Positions 1 to 10,855 of a stretch of DNA of 24,373 bases are shown piece after piece. Origin of the DNA: Chloromonas sp. AAM2 (Eukaryota > Chlorophyta > Chlorophyceae > Chlamydomonadales > Chlamydomonadaceae). Each line of letters opens with the position of its first letter. The stretch's first letter is position 1. A program made the position numbers and the translations under genes. The stretch is from assembly GCA_004335635.1 (NCBI GenBank), contig QAXH01005106.1, positions 48,787 through 73,159 on the forward strand, written 5' to 3'. Under the pieces are notes generated by a model, which made no database searches, was not told the origin of the DNA, and worked only from the letters and a program-made list of their open reading frames with translations.

Positions 1-1046
1 GAGATGCTGCCTGTTATGGTCTGTCTGGGTTGATGCACAGTCTTCCTCTTGTCAATCCCCCATGCATGGCTATTACCACATAACATTCATCGCCGACCTT
101 GGCATAGGGAAAACAGAAGATATCAATGGAGTCCATAGAAACTCACCAACCAATACATTTGCGCAGTCAAGTACACGCACCCTCGTCAAAAAACGTGGCA
201 AGGCTCAACCTACCAGATCCCATTCCACATGCGCAAGGATTTTCCTCGAAGCGTCGAACCAAGCCGTTTGCCACCATTTTAAATCTTCAGTTGAAGCACA
301 ACCACCCGCCAGATACATCAAGCAACGCACTTCCACTCGTAAGCACCACGGACCTCTGCTATGCACCGATCAGCCAAACAGTCCCATGTGCACTCAAAAC
401 CATCTTCAATAAATGAAGCAGCAGAAGGACTGTACGTGCAGCATCATGCACCCCTGCTTGCTCTGTCACGCTCCTCATAGAGCTGTAATACCCCTTGTCC
501 AGGTGTAGATTACTTTCTGGCAGCAAGTATCCACAGCTTCTGCGAGCTCAGGTGCTTGTATCCTCTGTTATCTTGGTTAGAGAGTACCAATACACCAATA
601 CTTTCGTAAAATTGTTTGAGCCACACACTGTAGTACATGTCCATGATGGAGCCCATGATGGGGCCAGTTGCCTACATCGTAGTGCACCGAATGCCAGGCA
701 TGCAAGAAGTGTTGCGCTGCAGCTAGCCTGAATTTGACGAGGCCAAACGATGATGATTCACATCTTCCGAGCATGGGCAGGCTTGGCCAAACCCTGCAGG
801 GACCCTCAAGTTTCTCACTTTCTGTCCCACCAGCACAGAAAAAATGGGCGGTGCACCTGGGTAGGACATGATCCGCTCCCGTCCCTGTTGATCAACACCG
901 CGACTACCAACAACCCAGCAACACATCTTTACATTTTATGATGCTGATAACATGTACTATGGCGACAGTCTGCTCACACCAACTATCATGATGGGTGCTG
1001 AATCTGATAACGTGCCGTGAGTCTATGTACAACGCAGCCGCACACG
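1..1046. other. Intergenic / 3' flank of COQ10; no gene seen
   Basis: Reading frames of 60 to 116 codons occur on both strands, but none resembles a known family or can be chained through splice sites into a plausible protein. The right end (about 930-1046) is the probable 3' untranslated region of the minus-strand COQ10 gene. I see nothing else I can support. Confidence 0.5.
929..933 (-). promoter_or_regulatory. Candidate TGTAA poly(A) signal for COQ10
   Basis: The minus strand reads TGTAA here, 114 bases beyond the COQ10 stop codon. TGTAA is the usual polyadenylation signal in volvocalean green algae. The assignment rests on motif and position only. Confidence 0.4.
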
Positions 1047-2688
1047 TCACTGCACCCGCTGCGGCTCCTGCCCAGACCCATGCTGCGCTGAGCAGGCATC
1101 GCTGGATTTGTCTCTCCCCTGGCCTGGCTGTGCCCCGCCAGGCCCCTGCTGCTGCTGCCCCTGCTGCCTGCCATGGCCCAGCCTCCCGCCCTGGTGAAGC
1201 TTGAGCAGAGATGACGGCCCGTAGAGGGATGCGCAACGGCTTTCAAACGCTCCGGCCATGCGCTGAACCACCTGCGTCAGCAAGGTCAGCAAGGCTGCGT
1301 CAGCCAGGCCAGCAAGGCTGCGTCAGCAAGGTCACCAAGGCTGCGTCAGCAAGGTGGATACATATAATCAAATGGTGCTGATACGATACTAGATGGTCTG
1401 CCAGCATGCGCCTCATATGGAGTTTAGGTGCTGTCCACCGATGCCCCTTTTTTTCTGCACACCCTTTTTTAATGCACCGTTGTCAATGCAAAACCGTCAG
1501 ACAAGGCAAATGATTACCAACTCTGTGCACTGCTGATGACCTCCACACCCAACCGTCATGCGCACGTAAACGTACACATTAAGGGAGGTATGACTCAAAC
1601 TACGCCAGTTGCCCATGAAAATGCCCAACCAGGTGCCCAAAAAAAGAACAAAGCGGAGCCTTTCCATCATGCCTTTCCATACCTCGGAAAAGAACACGTC
1701 TGCAAGGTGCCCGTACAGCGCGCTGTTGAATGCGAAGTCCACATTGAAGGATAACCAACATGTGCCTGGCGAGGGCCCTGGCTCCATAGACCACGTGCTG
1801 TCCAGGTGGTGGAACAGCATGCTATTATTGACCGTGGATTGCACCTTGCGGTGACGTTGTAATGTCACCTTGGATACGTATCTGCAAAGAATACCAGCCA
1901 CAAGTACTGCATCCTGTTTCATGTGACATGTTGGTTCATGTGGGCAAGGGTGGTGGCCTGGCCATGGCAGCTGAATTGTGAATTGGCACGATTTGATCTT
2001 GATGTTCCAATCCAGGCGCTGAGCAGGTCAGAAGATCGACGCTGCTGCTAACAACCAAGTCCCAAGATACGCCAATCCATGTGCCAGTACACCCCACCTC
2101 CCTCCTGCGCCCGCCTGTAGCAATTCTCCATACCTCACCTCTCCACTAGCAATTGAAAGCCCACCTCCAACTCTGCTTCCATGCTTCTGCCATCATCTGA
2201 GCACTTGCTGACTACCGATTTCTGGCACCAAGGTACGAACTTATGGTACTCGTTGACATCTGACACCACTGAGTACATTTGCTCAGGAGACCACCTGCAG
2301 ACGCCATGCCGACAGTGCGCCTTATGAATTCAATCCAATTATTGTGCGCTGAGGAGTGCCTCATAAACTGGCTAGAACAGAGTCAGCCGTCGGTGACATG
2401 GACTGGCACCTACCCGACAAGTCGTCGCTGACTAAACTTCCTTGAATCCGGTATCCCGAAGCCTCCAAATATACTTCTTTGTTGTGTAAACCACGGCAAG
2501 CTCGCTGTGCCATGAGGCCCTTTGTTCGCCAGAGCTCCGATAGAGGTTCGGAACGGCGTGCGAGCATGCCGCTGTTCACACAAGATGCTGCCTTGAAGCG
2601 CCTCGCCACAGCACGGTACTAGAGCTTGTTGGCAGCTGTTGTAAAAATGTTGCCCATGTAGCTGCGTCAGCGCTCTCATTCCTCGCAT
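1047..2688 (-). CDS. COQ10: COQ10-like coenzyme Q-binding protein, mitochondrial (START/polyketide-cyclase fold)
   Basis: Four exons on the minus strand: 2414-2688, 2139-2294, 1683-1881 and 1047-1271, giving 284 aa. All introns are GT-AG and the phases join exactly. COQ10 proteins bind ubiquinone and are needed for efficient respiratory electron transfer and Q synthesis. Residues 1-91 are poorly conserved and Arg/Ser/Gln-rich, as expected for a mitochondrial presequence. The START-like domain runs from about residue 87 to 230. It contains WSPEQMYSVVSDV, the hallmark FVPWC (111-115), EAELEVGF, and a VDFAF...ALYGHLADVFF block in exon 3 that continues as VVQRMAGAFESRC in exon 4. The last 50 or so residues form a Gly/Gln-rich extension longer than usual for the family. 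The ATG at 2688 is the first in the exon 1 frame. Identity is strong; the exact start is less certain. Confidence 0.88.
1275..1356. repeat. 23-bp tandem repeat abutting the COQ10 exon 4 splice acceptor
   Basis: Three full units starting at 1275, 1298 and 1321, plus a partial unit at 1344. The unit resembles CGTCAGCAAGGTCAGCAAGG followed by CTG. The array lies in COQ10 intron 3 and touches the real acceptor, so on the minus strand every unit boundary recreates a TGACGCAG acceptor-like site. Confidence 0.85.
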
Positions 2689-3972
2689 TTTGAAAGTGGA
2701 TTGCGCTTAGTATTGCTTTTGCCGGGCTGTTGTCACAGGCTTGCGTGTTAAGAAGTCTCGTCTCAGATCAAAAGTTCCGAGTAGGCTGATGTAAAGTCGA
2801 GTCATAAGTGTGAAAAACGTTACTTCGCGTAATTTGGTTGCGTTACCGCAACTTTGAAGAAGCTGTGAAGGGCCAGATGTATCTTGCCAGGCTTTCTCAA
2901 CACGGAAAAACAAGCAAGTGGGGCGCAAGCAAGCAATATGGCACACGTCAGCTGCCTGGTTTGCAGCAAAGGTTGTGTGGCTGGCCAGGTGGTATGACTG
3001 AACTGGACAGTGTTTGACGACAAACATCCACAGACCCAGCCCCAGCTCCTGTCTTCGTTGATAAACAGTAGTTGTGCTCCTTCCACGCGTAGAAATGGAT
3101 TGCCTTCAGGTTCCATGATTGGATGCCTTGAATTTGACAGAATTGAAGTTAAATGTCACAAGTCTACGTAATAACATGTGTTGATGCATCACTCCGGGGA
3201 CATTGGCCAGCCTACAAGACCTCAGCTCAGTAGCAGAGATACCCGGTTGCTGAGCTCAAGAATTCTCTTCCATGTCTCTTCCATATCAACAGCAGGGGGA
3301 GCTTAGTGGTGGGTGGTGAGGGTTGCGTCGCAATGCTTGCCTACCTGAATGCTTGTCCGACAATTGGCTTCAGGCAATGATGTGCTGCCGCATATAAGCA
3401 TTTCCAGTGGCCTTACCTCTCCATTCAGGAACTCAACTGATGAAACAAGTAGGAAGAGCTGCAGTGGAAGCCTGATGAGTTTGACCAATTCAGAAGTGTG
3501 ACGATCCTGCTCACTCACGTTTGTGTTTTGTGCCTCTCGATGACGACGTGTGCCTGCCTCTCACCTTCGCGGCGCACCTTCGCGCATTCAGCACCACGTA
3601 CTCGCCATGTCGGCTCAGCTGGGCGTGGGCCTGAATCGGCAGGGCTTGACCCACAAGAAAAGTGCTGGCCAGAGGTATGGCCGTTGGTGGGACGCAGATC
3701 AGCGCATCGAGCCTGCGTCTGCATGAATATTGAGCCACAAGCCTTGTCAAGCAACTGGCACAAACATTGTTGGCGGGATCAATAGCGATGCACCAGCCTC
3801 AGAAGTGTTGCTGCTGATAGCTCAATGAACACCATCGCCCTTTCTGACTGTGCAGGACGTCCGGCCGGCAGTCAAGCGTGAATGTGCGGGCTCAGGACGA
3901 TGCAAAAGCAGTTGGAACGTCCATCCTGAGAGGTAGTATCTCGCGGCCAAGGCAATCGTGTGCCATCGCTCC
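2689..3972. other. Divergent intergenic region between COQ10 and the TIC62-like gene
   Basis: These 1.28 kb separate two divergently transcribed genes and presumably hold both promoters and 5' untranslated regions. Several open frames of 70 to 110 codons occur (for example around 2820-3116 minus and 3498-3785 plus). None shows homology I recognise, and none joins in frame to exon 1 of either neighbour. I see no clear TATA box. Confidence 0.45.
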
Positions 3973-6900
3973 ATGACACAAGTTTCTGAGGGGAAATGCA
4001 TGACGTGCATCGCAGGTTTGCCGAGCTTGCCATTCGGCACTGGCACATTGAGCCTGAAGCCACAAAAATCGGGCACAAGCTTTCTACAGAGCCTTACAGG
4101 CAGCGTCAACAAGACCAGGCAGGCGCCGGATGCGGGAACGGTGAGGGACCCACACACAATGGGCAGCCAGCAAACCCATCTGTTTAATGTCCATGCAGCA
4201 ATTCATTGGCCCATGGGTGTAATTGTCAGCCTTGTGAAATGAACTCTGGTGGTACTCAGCTACGCCATGGGGCCCTACACCAACACTATTACATGTCACT
4301 CAGACGCCTGCAGTTTGGGATTTTGCACAGTGCAGTGGGCGATCAGCTTCTTCAGCACCGGAGTGGCAATTGGAATGTTACGCATGCCCCATGGTCATAA
4401 CCGTGCATGGCGTTTGCTCGTCTGGAACTCAGCTTCGCCTCAGCTCAGTGTCAGCAGCAAACAGCCCCTGACACAACATTGTCACACCGCTCCATTCGCA
4501 GGTGTATGTTGCGGGTGCAACTGGCCGCACAGGCGCTCGCATTGTGCGTGAGCTGCTGCAAGCTGGCTTAAAGGTGCGTCCAGGCAACAACCAAAGCTGC
4601 CCAGCAGTCGATTTCATGATGAATAGCTATTCCCTCGGCACACCTCTGGCAACCACATAATCAGCAATGTCGAATCAACTTGGCGTGTGGCATGCAGACA
4701 GAGCACCAGGGACTACACTGGAACGGCAGGGTGTCGTTTAGGCAGGCGGGCCACAACACGGTCATACCCAAACCCGCGGTGTAGCTATGGTCTACAGGCA
4801 AACAAACCCTGCATTGCTCTGTGGCTATGCTCCTGAAGGTGCGTGCGGGTGTGCGTGACATCGACAGTGCCCAGCAGTCCCTGGACGTGGCCCAGACCTA
4901 CGGGCTGCTGTCAGCCCAGGAGGTGAAGCAGGTCTCCCTGGTGACCGTAGACTACTCCAAGCCCGAGGTCGTCAAGGCCGCCATCGGCAACGCCCGCAAG
5001 GTCGTGTGTGCGCTGGGGGCAGCGGAGAACGATGCCCTTAACTTTGCCAACGTGAAGAAGGTGGGTTGCACAGCAGCTTTTATTTTTTTTCTAATTTCGT
5101 ATAAATTCTATGTTTCATTGTGTTGACGCCACTGACGTCCTTGCCTACTATCCACAGTTTGCCTTGTCCACAGTTGAACGTGGTAAAAATGTTATGTTGC
5201 TCAGCTGCCATTTTGTACTTCTTGTCTAGCACACCAGTGTTGCATCACGGACTGCTTGCAACGTCCACAAAGGGCTCTGATTACGTGTTTTTCACTTCTT
5301 GTTTTATCAAACAGAGCTAAACATGCGATTGACTGGTTGCTTGTTCTGACAGGTTGACTTTGACTTCACCACGGAGCTGATCAACTCAGCGGCTGCAGTT
5401 GGCGTTGAGCAGTTCGTGATGGTGTCATCCCTGGGCACTGGCAAGGTGGGCTTCCCTGCCGCGGTGCTCAACCTGTTTGGCGGCGTGCTGGTGTGGAAGC
5501 GGGAGTCGGAGAAGGCGCTGGAGGCCAGTGGCATGACTTACACCATTGTGCGCCCAGGTGAGCAGTTGGGCAATAAGTGGGACGCGGGAACATGTGGGAA
5601 GTGGATATCAGGCAGTGCAGCTGGGCCCAGCCTTACAGGACAGTCAGTACATGTGAGCGGTACAGCAGAGAGGGTCAGCAGTGGCCAGCTAGTTGGTGGG
5701 CCGTGCTACATTAGCGGTACATGTGAGCGGTACAGCAGAGAGGGTCAGCAGTGGCCAGCCTCACGCTACATCAGCGGTACATGTGAGCGGTACAGCAGAG
5801 GCCAGCCATGAGGGTCAGCAGTGGCCAGCCTAGTGGTACTTGTGAGCGGTACAGCGGAGGCCAGCCATGAGGGACAGCAGTGGCCAGCTAGTTGGTGGGC
5901 CGTGCTACATTAGCGGTACATGTGAGCGGTACAGCAGAGGCCAGCCACGAGGGACAGCAGGGGCCAGCCTCACAGCACAGATGGTGGGTCAGGCAGGGTG
6001 CGGCTCAGGGCAACATGTTAGGTTAGGATGAGGTTGTGGTGGGGCTTCACAGGAGATGCTGATGTTTCAACGGACAGAGTGAAGGGGGTGAACAGTGGTG
6101 TGAATGCACAGCTGACCATCACAGCAGTCGGTTACATGGTGGCACTTTCTTTGATGGACTTGAATGATGTTCAGTATTTGGCATGATCGTGCAGGTGGCA
6201 TGGAGCGGCCCACTGACACATACAAGAAGACGCACAACATGGTGCTCGCGCCACGCGACACCACATTCGGCGGTCAGGTCTCCCGCCTGCAGGTGGGCTG
6301 GGCACATGCAGGACACACTAACTGTCAGTACGGAGTTTGTTTACAAACCTATGCTTGCAAGCCTTGTGACGCTGACCAGCAGTACGCACGTACTTCATAG
6401 ACCGATGCTTGCAAAGCCTTGTGACACAAAAAAAAGTGATGCAGTAACCCTGCAGATGTGTCCTGCTCTTGTTTTCGTCCTGTGTCTAGTTGGCCTTTCT
6501 TTCAGCTGGCGCACATGCGTGTGTGTGTGTGGGTGTGTCTTTTGACATCTGCTTTGTCCCACAAGTGGAACAGAACATGGTGGATACATCAACCACGCGT
6601 CTGAGCAAGCAACATGTCTCGCCTGGCCATGAATTGAACCAGGTAATCTGCCCAGCACCATAAAAAAACATGCGTACCCCATGTGACCCGCGTGCAGGTT
6701 GCTGAGCTGATCGGCACCATCATGATCAACCCGGAGCTGGCAGAGAACAAGGTCCTGGAGGTGAGGCACTGTGTACCAACTCCCTGCCGTGTCCACATGT
6801 GTATGGTCATGCCAAAGCGTATCAGAGCACTGTCTAATACATCCGATACGTATCCGATAAGCACCAGACGTAACGAGCATTGATGATGATACGCCATGGC

Positions 6901-9900
6901 ACAACCCTACACATGTGCTACCCAAGCGATCATTATTAGCTTGCAATGGGCTGCTCAGTCCATTCCTTCCCTTGCTCCACGGACATTCCCGCTGTTGAAG
7001 GACAGGAGAACGAACGAAATAAGTCGGGTTGCGGGTCTCAGTATGAGGTCAGCGTGCCTGAGGCCCCTCTGCTTGGGCAACCATTCCAGTTTCCACGCAT
7101 CCTGGTGTTGTGTGGTGCCCTGCAGGTGACAGCCGAGACCACCGCCCCCCGCATGACCTACCAGGAGCTGCTGTCAGGCATTGAGCCCGACATGACGCGC
7201 GAGGACCAGATGGCCTTCAGGGCCGCCAGTGTTGAGGCGCGCAGTGAGCTGGAGGAGGCGCAGGAGAAGGCGGAGGCTGCTAGGAGCGCCCTGGCTGCTG
7301 CGGACGCGAGGTTCAAGGAGCTGGCTGACAGGCTCAAGGCGGCAAAGGCACAGGTCAGCGCTAGGCAGGCATACGCAGGGGCAGGTGTCTGGATGCAGGT
7401 GCCCATCAATGCGGTAGGCACAGGCTGATGGGACCGAAAATGAAATGGAAAAGCCAATGGTCCCCAGCTTGTGATGCAGAAGCAACATTTTTGGTGAACC
7501 GCACGACCAGCAGACTTGGAGAATCGCTCCTTGGAGAATCGCTCCATGTCTGGCCGCCTGTTTGTTAGCGGATTAGCCACATGCCTGCGTTGCTGACTGG
7601 GCTTTTTGGCTTATCGGCTTGTGCATGCTTGTGTTCAGGAGGCACCAGCGGAACAAAATATAACTCAAGTATCCACATACAACATCATCACAATCGCATT
7701 GCCAAGGACTGCTGGCGCGAAGTCCGATCCATCACTGTGTTGCTGACTTGGTGCGGTGCATCAAATGGTGCATGCTTTTGTTCAGGAGGCTGAGGTGAAG
7801 GCCAAGGTCGCTCCAGTGCTCAAGGAGGGCGCCTCGGCGGAGAAGGCCCTGGAGGCCGCACAGGCAGCGGCCAGCAAGGCGGTGGGTGATAGTATTGACA
7901 TAACAAGCCAACGCAACATCTAGCTATTTAGTTCCATCTAGTCAGCGGAGAAGGCCTTGCAAACCGCACAGGCAGCGTCTAACAAGGCGGTGAGCAGAAG
8001 GGTGACCCACAATGAGCCGGCACAATCATCTAGCTAGCGCGAATTTCAATTCCTAGTAAAGCCACACACCACAACCGTCTAGCTAGCACAAGTTGCAAGT
8101 ACGAAGCCCACTTGAACGAGCAGGGATTCCACTGCTGGACTTCAGATCGCAGAAGAATTGGCTGCATGGTTGTATCAGATTTGCAACAAGCATGCCTCTT
8201 CCGTTGTGCTGCTCATGTCGCTGCACTGTGCCCTGTATGACACAAGCAGTGTGAGCATGCAGTACCCCAGCTCCACACTGTGCTGCTCATGCGGCTGCGT
8301 TGTGTCCTGTGTGCCGCAGGCGCTGGAGGAGTCCGCTGCCCGGGCGGTGCTGGACGCGGCCAAGAAGGCCGCCAGCCAGGGGCAGCTGATGGACAAGAAG
8401 CAGCTCAAGGCGGTGGCTGAGCAGGTGCGCTTGAGCTGCTCGTATCTGCATGTCTTATTGCGCGCGAAAGCCCTTGTGTGTTTTCTATGCACTTAGGCAG
8501 TGAAAATGCTCCTCCGTGTACAAAGGGTGTAGTGTGAAAAGGGTGTGTAACAGGATCATCAACGCACAGCTAAGAACACGTGTCTGCTTACGGTTTGCAT
8601 GAATTCAAGTGCTAGCCACAGATTGAGCAAGGCGAACAGTTCTTGAACACAGAAATTGGCTGACGGCCTGCGCCTGACATGCACTGCACCGTGCGCGCAT
8701 CCGATCATACGGAATGTGATGTCGCCGACTTCAATCATTCGAATGTGGAGTTTCTTTTTCTCGATATATATGTTGATGCTCAGGTACTCAACCCACCAAA
8801 GGAGCAGCCCGCAGTGGCGCAGGCCGCGAAGCCCGTGCTCTCCTTGTTTGGCGCCGCCTCGCCTGCACCAGAGGTAGCAGGGTCAGAGGGGTAGTGAGGG
8901 TCGGAGGATCGCAATGCCCATTCAATCATGTGGCGAGTCAAACCCACCTGCTTGCGTTGTTTTGCATAGGTGTGCAGGGCTGATACAGCAAATGCGCTGT
9001 GCCCAGTTCAATCTGCGTTTGCTGACACGCTGCTATTGGCGCTTGCAATTTCCGTGTGTTGGCGGTCTGACGGCGCGTCTCAGACGCACAAGCAATCCTT
9101 CCACACCTTTGCCCGTGCAGGAGCCCCCTGCCAAGGCCCCCGAGGCCGAGGAGCCCAAGCGTGTGGCGAGGTCACCTTCGCCCTTCTCATTCGGATCGCT
9201 GTTCGGCGCACAGGAGCCGGTGCAGCTGGACGAAAGCACAGCAGCAATCAAGGTCAGCACGGGTTGCGGGTCTGAGTCCTACTTCTACATTCACATCATA
9301 ACATGGGAGGGGGGTCTGTGCCAATTCCTGACTTGTGTACGAGGGCATCTCTGACGTTTTTGCACCAAATCTGACACCTGTGTTTTGATGCCATTCTGAG
9401 GTTGTCTGAGGTTGTTTAAGAATGGTGTTGGCGCCTTATGATTGTATGATTGTATGTTATGTGGTCGTTGTGCAGGTGCCTGCCAAGGAGCCCACCCCTG
9501 CCCCCGCAGCCCGTGCACCCACGCCACCCCCCCCCAGCGCCCAAGCCGTTCCCGCCAAGCCAGCACCCGCTCCCACACCAGCTCCGGCCGCCAAGCCAGT
9601 GGAGAAGGCCAAGTCCGCTTCACCACAGCCGCTCTTTGCCGGTTTCTTCAACTTTGGCCAGCAGACCATTGATACGGATCAAGTTAGCAAGGTGGAGGTG
9701 CCGTCCAAGGTACAGGAGCCTGCACCAGCAGCACCCGCCAAGCCGGTGGCGGCTGCCCCCCCAGCTGCACCAGCACCCAAGCCAGCTGCTGCTGCTGCCG
9801 CACCGGCTGCACCTGCTCCACCAAAGCCAGCTGCACCACCACCAAAGCCAGCTGCCCCAGCAGTGAGTAGTGAAAGCCCTCCCACACCACGTGGCGCTGA

Positions 9901-10855
9901 CAGCTTGAACGCATGGGTTGAATCGTTAGCCCTGTTGTTGCCCGCAACATGCCCCACTGCAACCATCGCTTCCGAAATTCACCATGCTGCAACCATGCAT
10001 CTTGAAAACTTTAGACATACACGGCTAGCCTTTTAAGCCCATGCTTGACATGCATGTTTGCCGTCCCGCTCAGGTACCTGTTGAGGACCCACGTGAGGTT
10101 GAGCGGCGCATGATGGCGTCACTCGCGGAGGAGCGCCGCGCTAAGGCACTGGCAGAGGCCAAGGCTCGCCTGGCTAAGGAGGCAGAGGTACGGTCTGGGT
10201 CGAATGCGTGCTGCCTAGCAGCCTGGCCGCAATCTGCTCTGCACCATACTGTTGATTGGAAGTTCCAACATTGACTGGAACGGGTGCATCGCCTGTGCCC
10301 CGCATAGCTTTCCAATGGCTGTGATTGTCGGCCAACGACACACTCTGTCTACTGGGGCATGCGGTTTTAAACACTACTGTGAATTACGTGTTACAACTGT
10401 GCATGTGTCGTGGTATGTTGTTGTTGCAGGCTGTGGCAGCTGCTAAGGCTTTGGCAGCCAAGGCCGCGCAGCAGAAGGCGCCTTCGCCCACACCTGAGCC
10501 CGAGCCACCAAAGCCAAAGGCGGCGGCAGCACCAAAAGCAGCATCAAAGGCTGCACCAGCTGCACCAAAGCAGGCGCCAGCAGCCGCACCAAAGCAAGCA
10601 GCAGCGGCACCAGCAGCATCTGATGCTGACGTTGCAGCTGAGAAGAAGAAGGTCCAAGCCTGGATTGCAGCTTGGCAGGCGAAGCAGTCAGGAGCACCAG
10701 CACCAGCTCCAGCTGCGGCCAGCAGCAACGGTGTGGCGCCTGCAGCAGCCAAGACCACCGGCTATGATGATGCATCGGCTGCCAAGGCTAAGCAAGAAGC
10801 CAAGGCGTGGATCGCCAAGTGGCAGGCCAAGCAGGCTTCACAGATCAAGCAGTAA
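3973..10855 (+). CDS. TIC62: TIC62-like chloroplast protein: atypical SDR NAD(P)-binding domain with long Ala/Pro-rich tail
   Basis: Fifteen exons: 3973-4140, 4502-4573, 4839-5060, 5353-5557, 6195-6292, 6698-6760, 7126-7353, 7786-7881, 7942-7989, 8320-8424, 8784-8873, 9121-9252, 9476-9862, 10074-10187, 10430-10855; about 817 aa. Introns are GT-AG and phases agree. Residues 1-56 look like a transit peptide; an in-frame TAG lies upstream, and ATG 4000 is the alternative start. Residues 57-275 form a Rossmann domain: GATGRTG (61-67), MVSSLGTGK (177-185), KRESEKAL, VRPGG (220-224). Residues 277-435 are a charged Ala-rich helical stretch; 436-638 are Pro/Ala-rich with SLFG-type motifs; WIAxWQAKQ occurs twice at the end. 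TIC62 is known at the inner envelope, stroma and thylakoid as a redox-linked import component that tethers FNR in plants. I do not see the plant FNR-binding repeats. Plain atypical-SDR proteins are the alternative identity. Confidence 0.85.
5647..5980. repeat. Minisatellite in TIC62-like intron 4 (units of about 60-80 bp)
   Basis: Five diverged units begin at 5647, 5717, 5777, 5836 and 5916. Each starts with GTACATGTGAGCGGTACAGC (one substitution in the fourth and fifth steps is typical) and continues with GGGTCAGCAGTGGCCAGC-like sequence. The units differ by insertion of a TAGTTGGTGGGCCGTGCTAC segment. The array is wholly intronic (intron 5558-6194). Confidence 0.85.
6840..6916. repeat. Dispersed repeat A, copy 1 (TIC62-like intron 6)
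   Basis: Contains GATACGTATCCGATA at 6845-6859, then GATACGCCATGGCACAACCC and TACACATG at 6888-6915. Both blocks occur in the same order and orientation at 19897-19959, with a different spacer. Probably the remnant of a short interspersed or miniature inverted element. Confidence 0.6.
7645..7720. repeat. Dispersed repeat B, copy 1 (TIC62-like intron 7)
   Basis: The block around 7689-7715 (CAATCGCATTGCCAAGGACT then GCTGG) matches 16011-16036 (AAATCCCATTGCAAAGGACT then GCTGG). GGAACA occurs upstream in both copies. A related fragment with GTCCCAC and AGTGGAACAGAA lies at 6556-6575. This suggests pieces of one repeat family scattered through introns. Confidence 0.45.

Noticed and set aside
1497..1922. 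Treating the 141-codon minus-strand frame as one gene
   Set aside because: Only 1683-1881 is a COQ10 exon; the rest reads into flanking introns past good donor and acceptor sites.
3498..3785. Upstream transit-peptide exon for the TIC62-like gene
   Set aside because: The frame has no donor that joins in phase to the exon at 3973-4140, and that exon already offers an ATG preceded by an in-frame stop.
6395..6946. 183-codon minus-strand open frame
   Set aside because: It lies antisense over TIC62-like introns and exon 6, has no recognisable domain, and contains a GTGTGT-derived His/Thr run.
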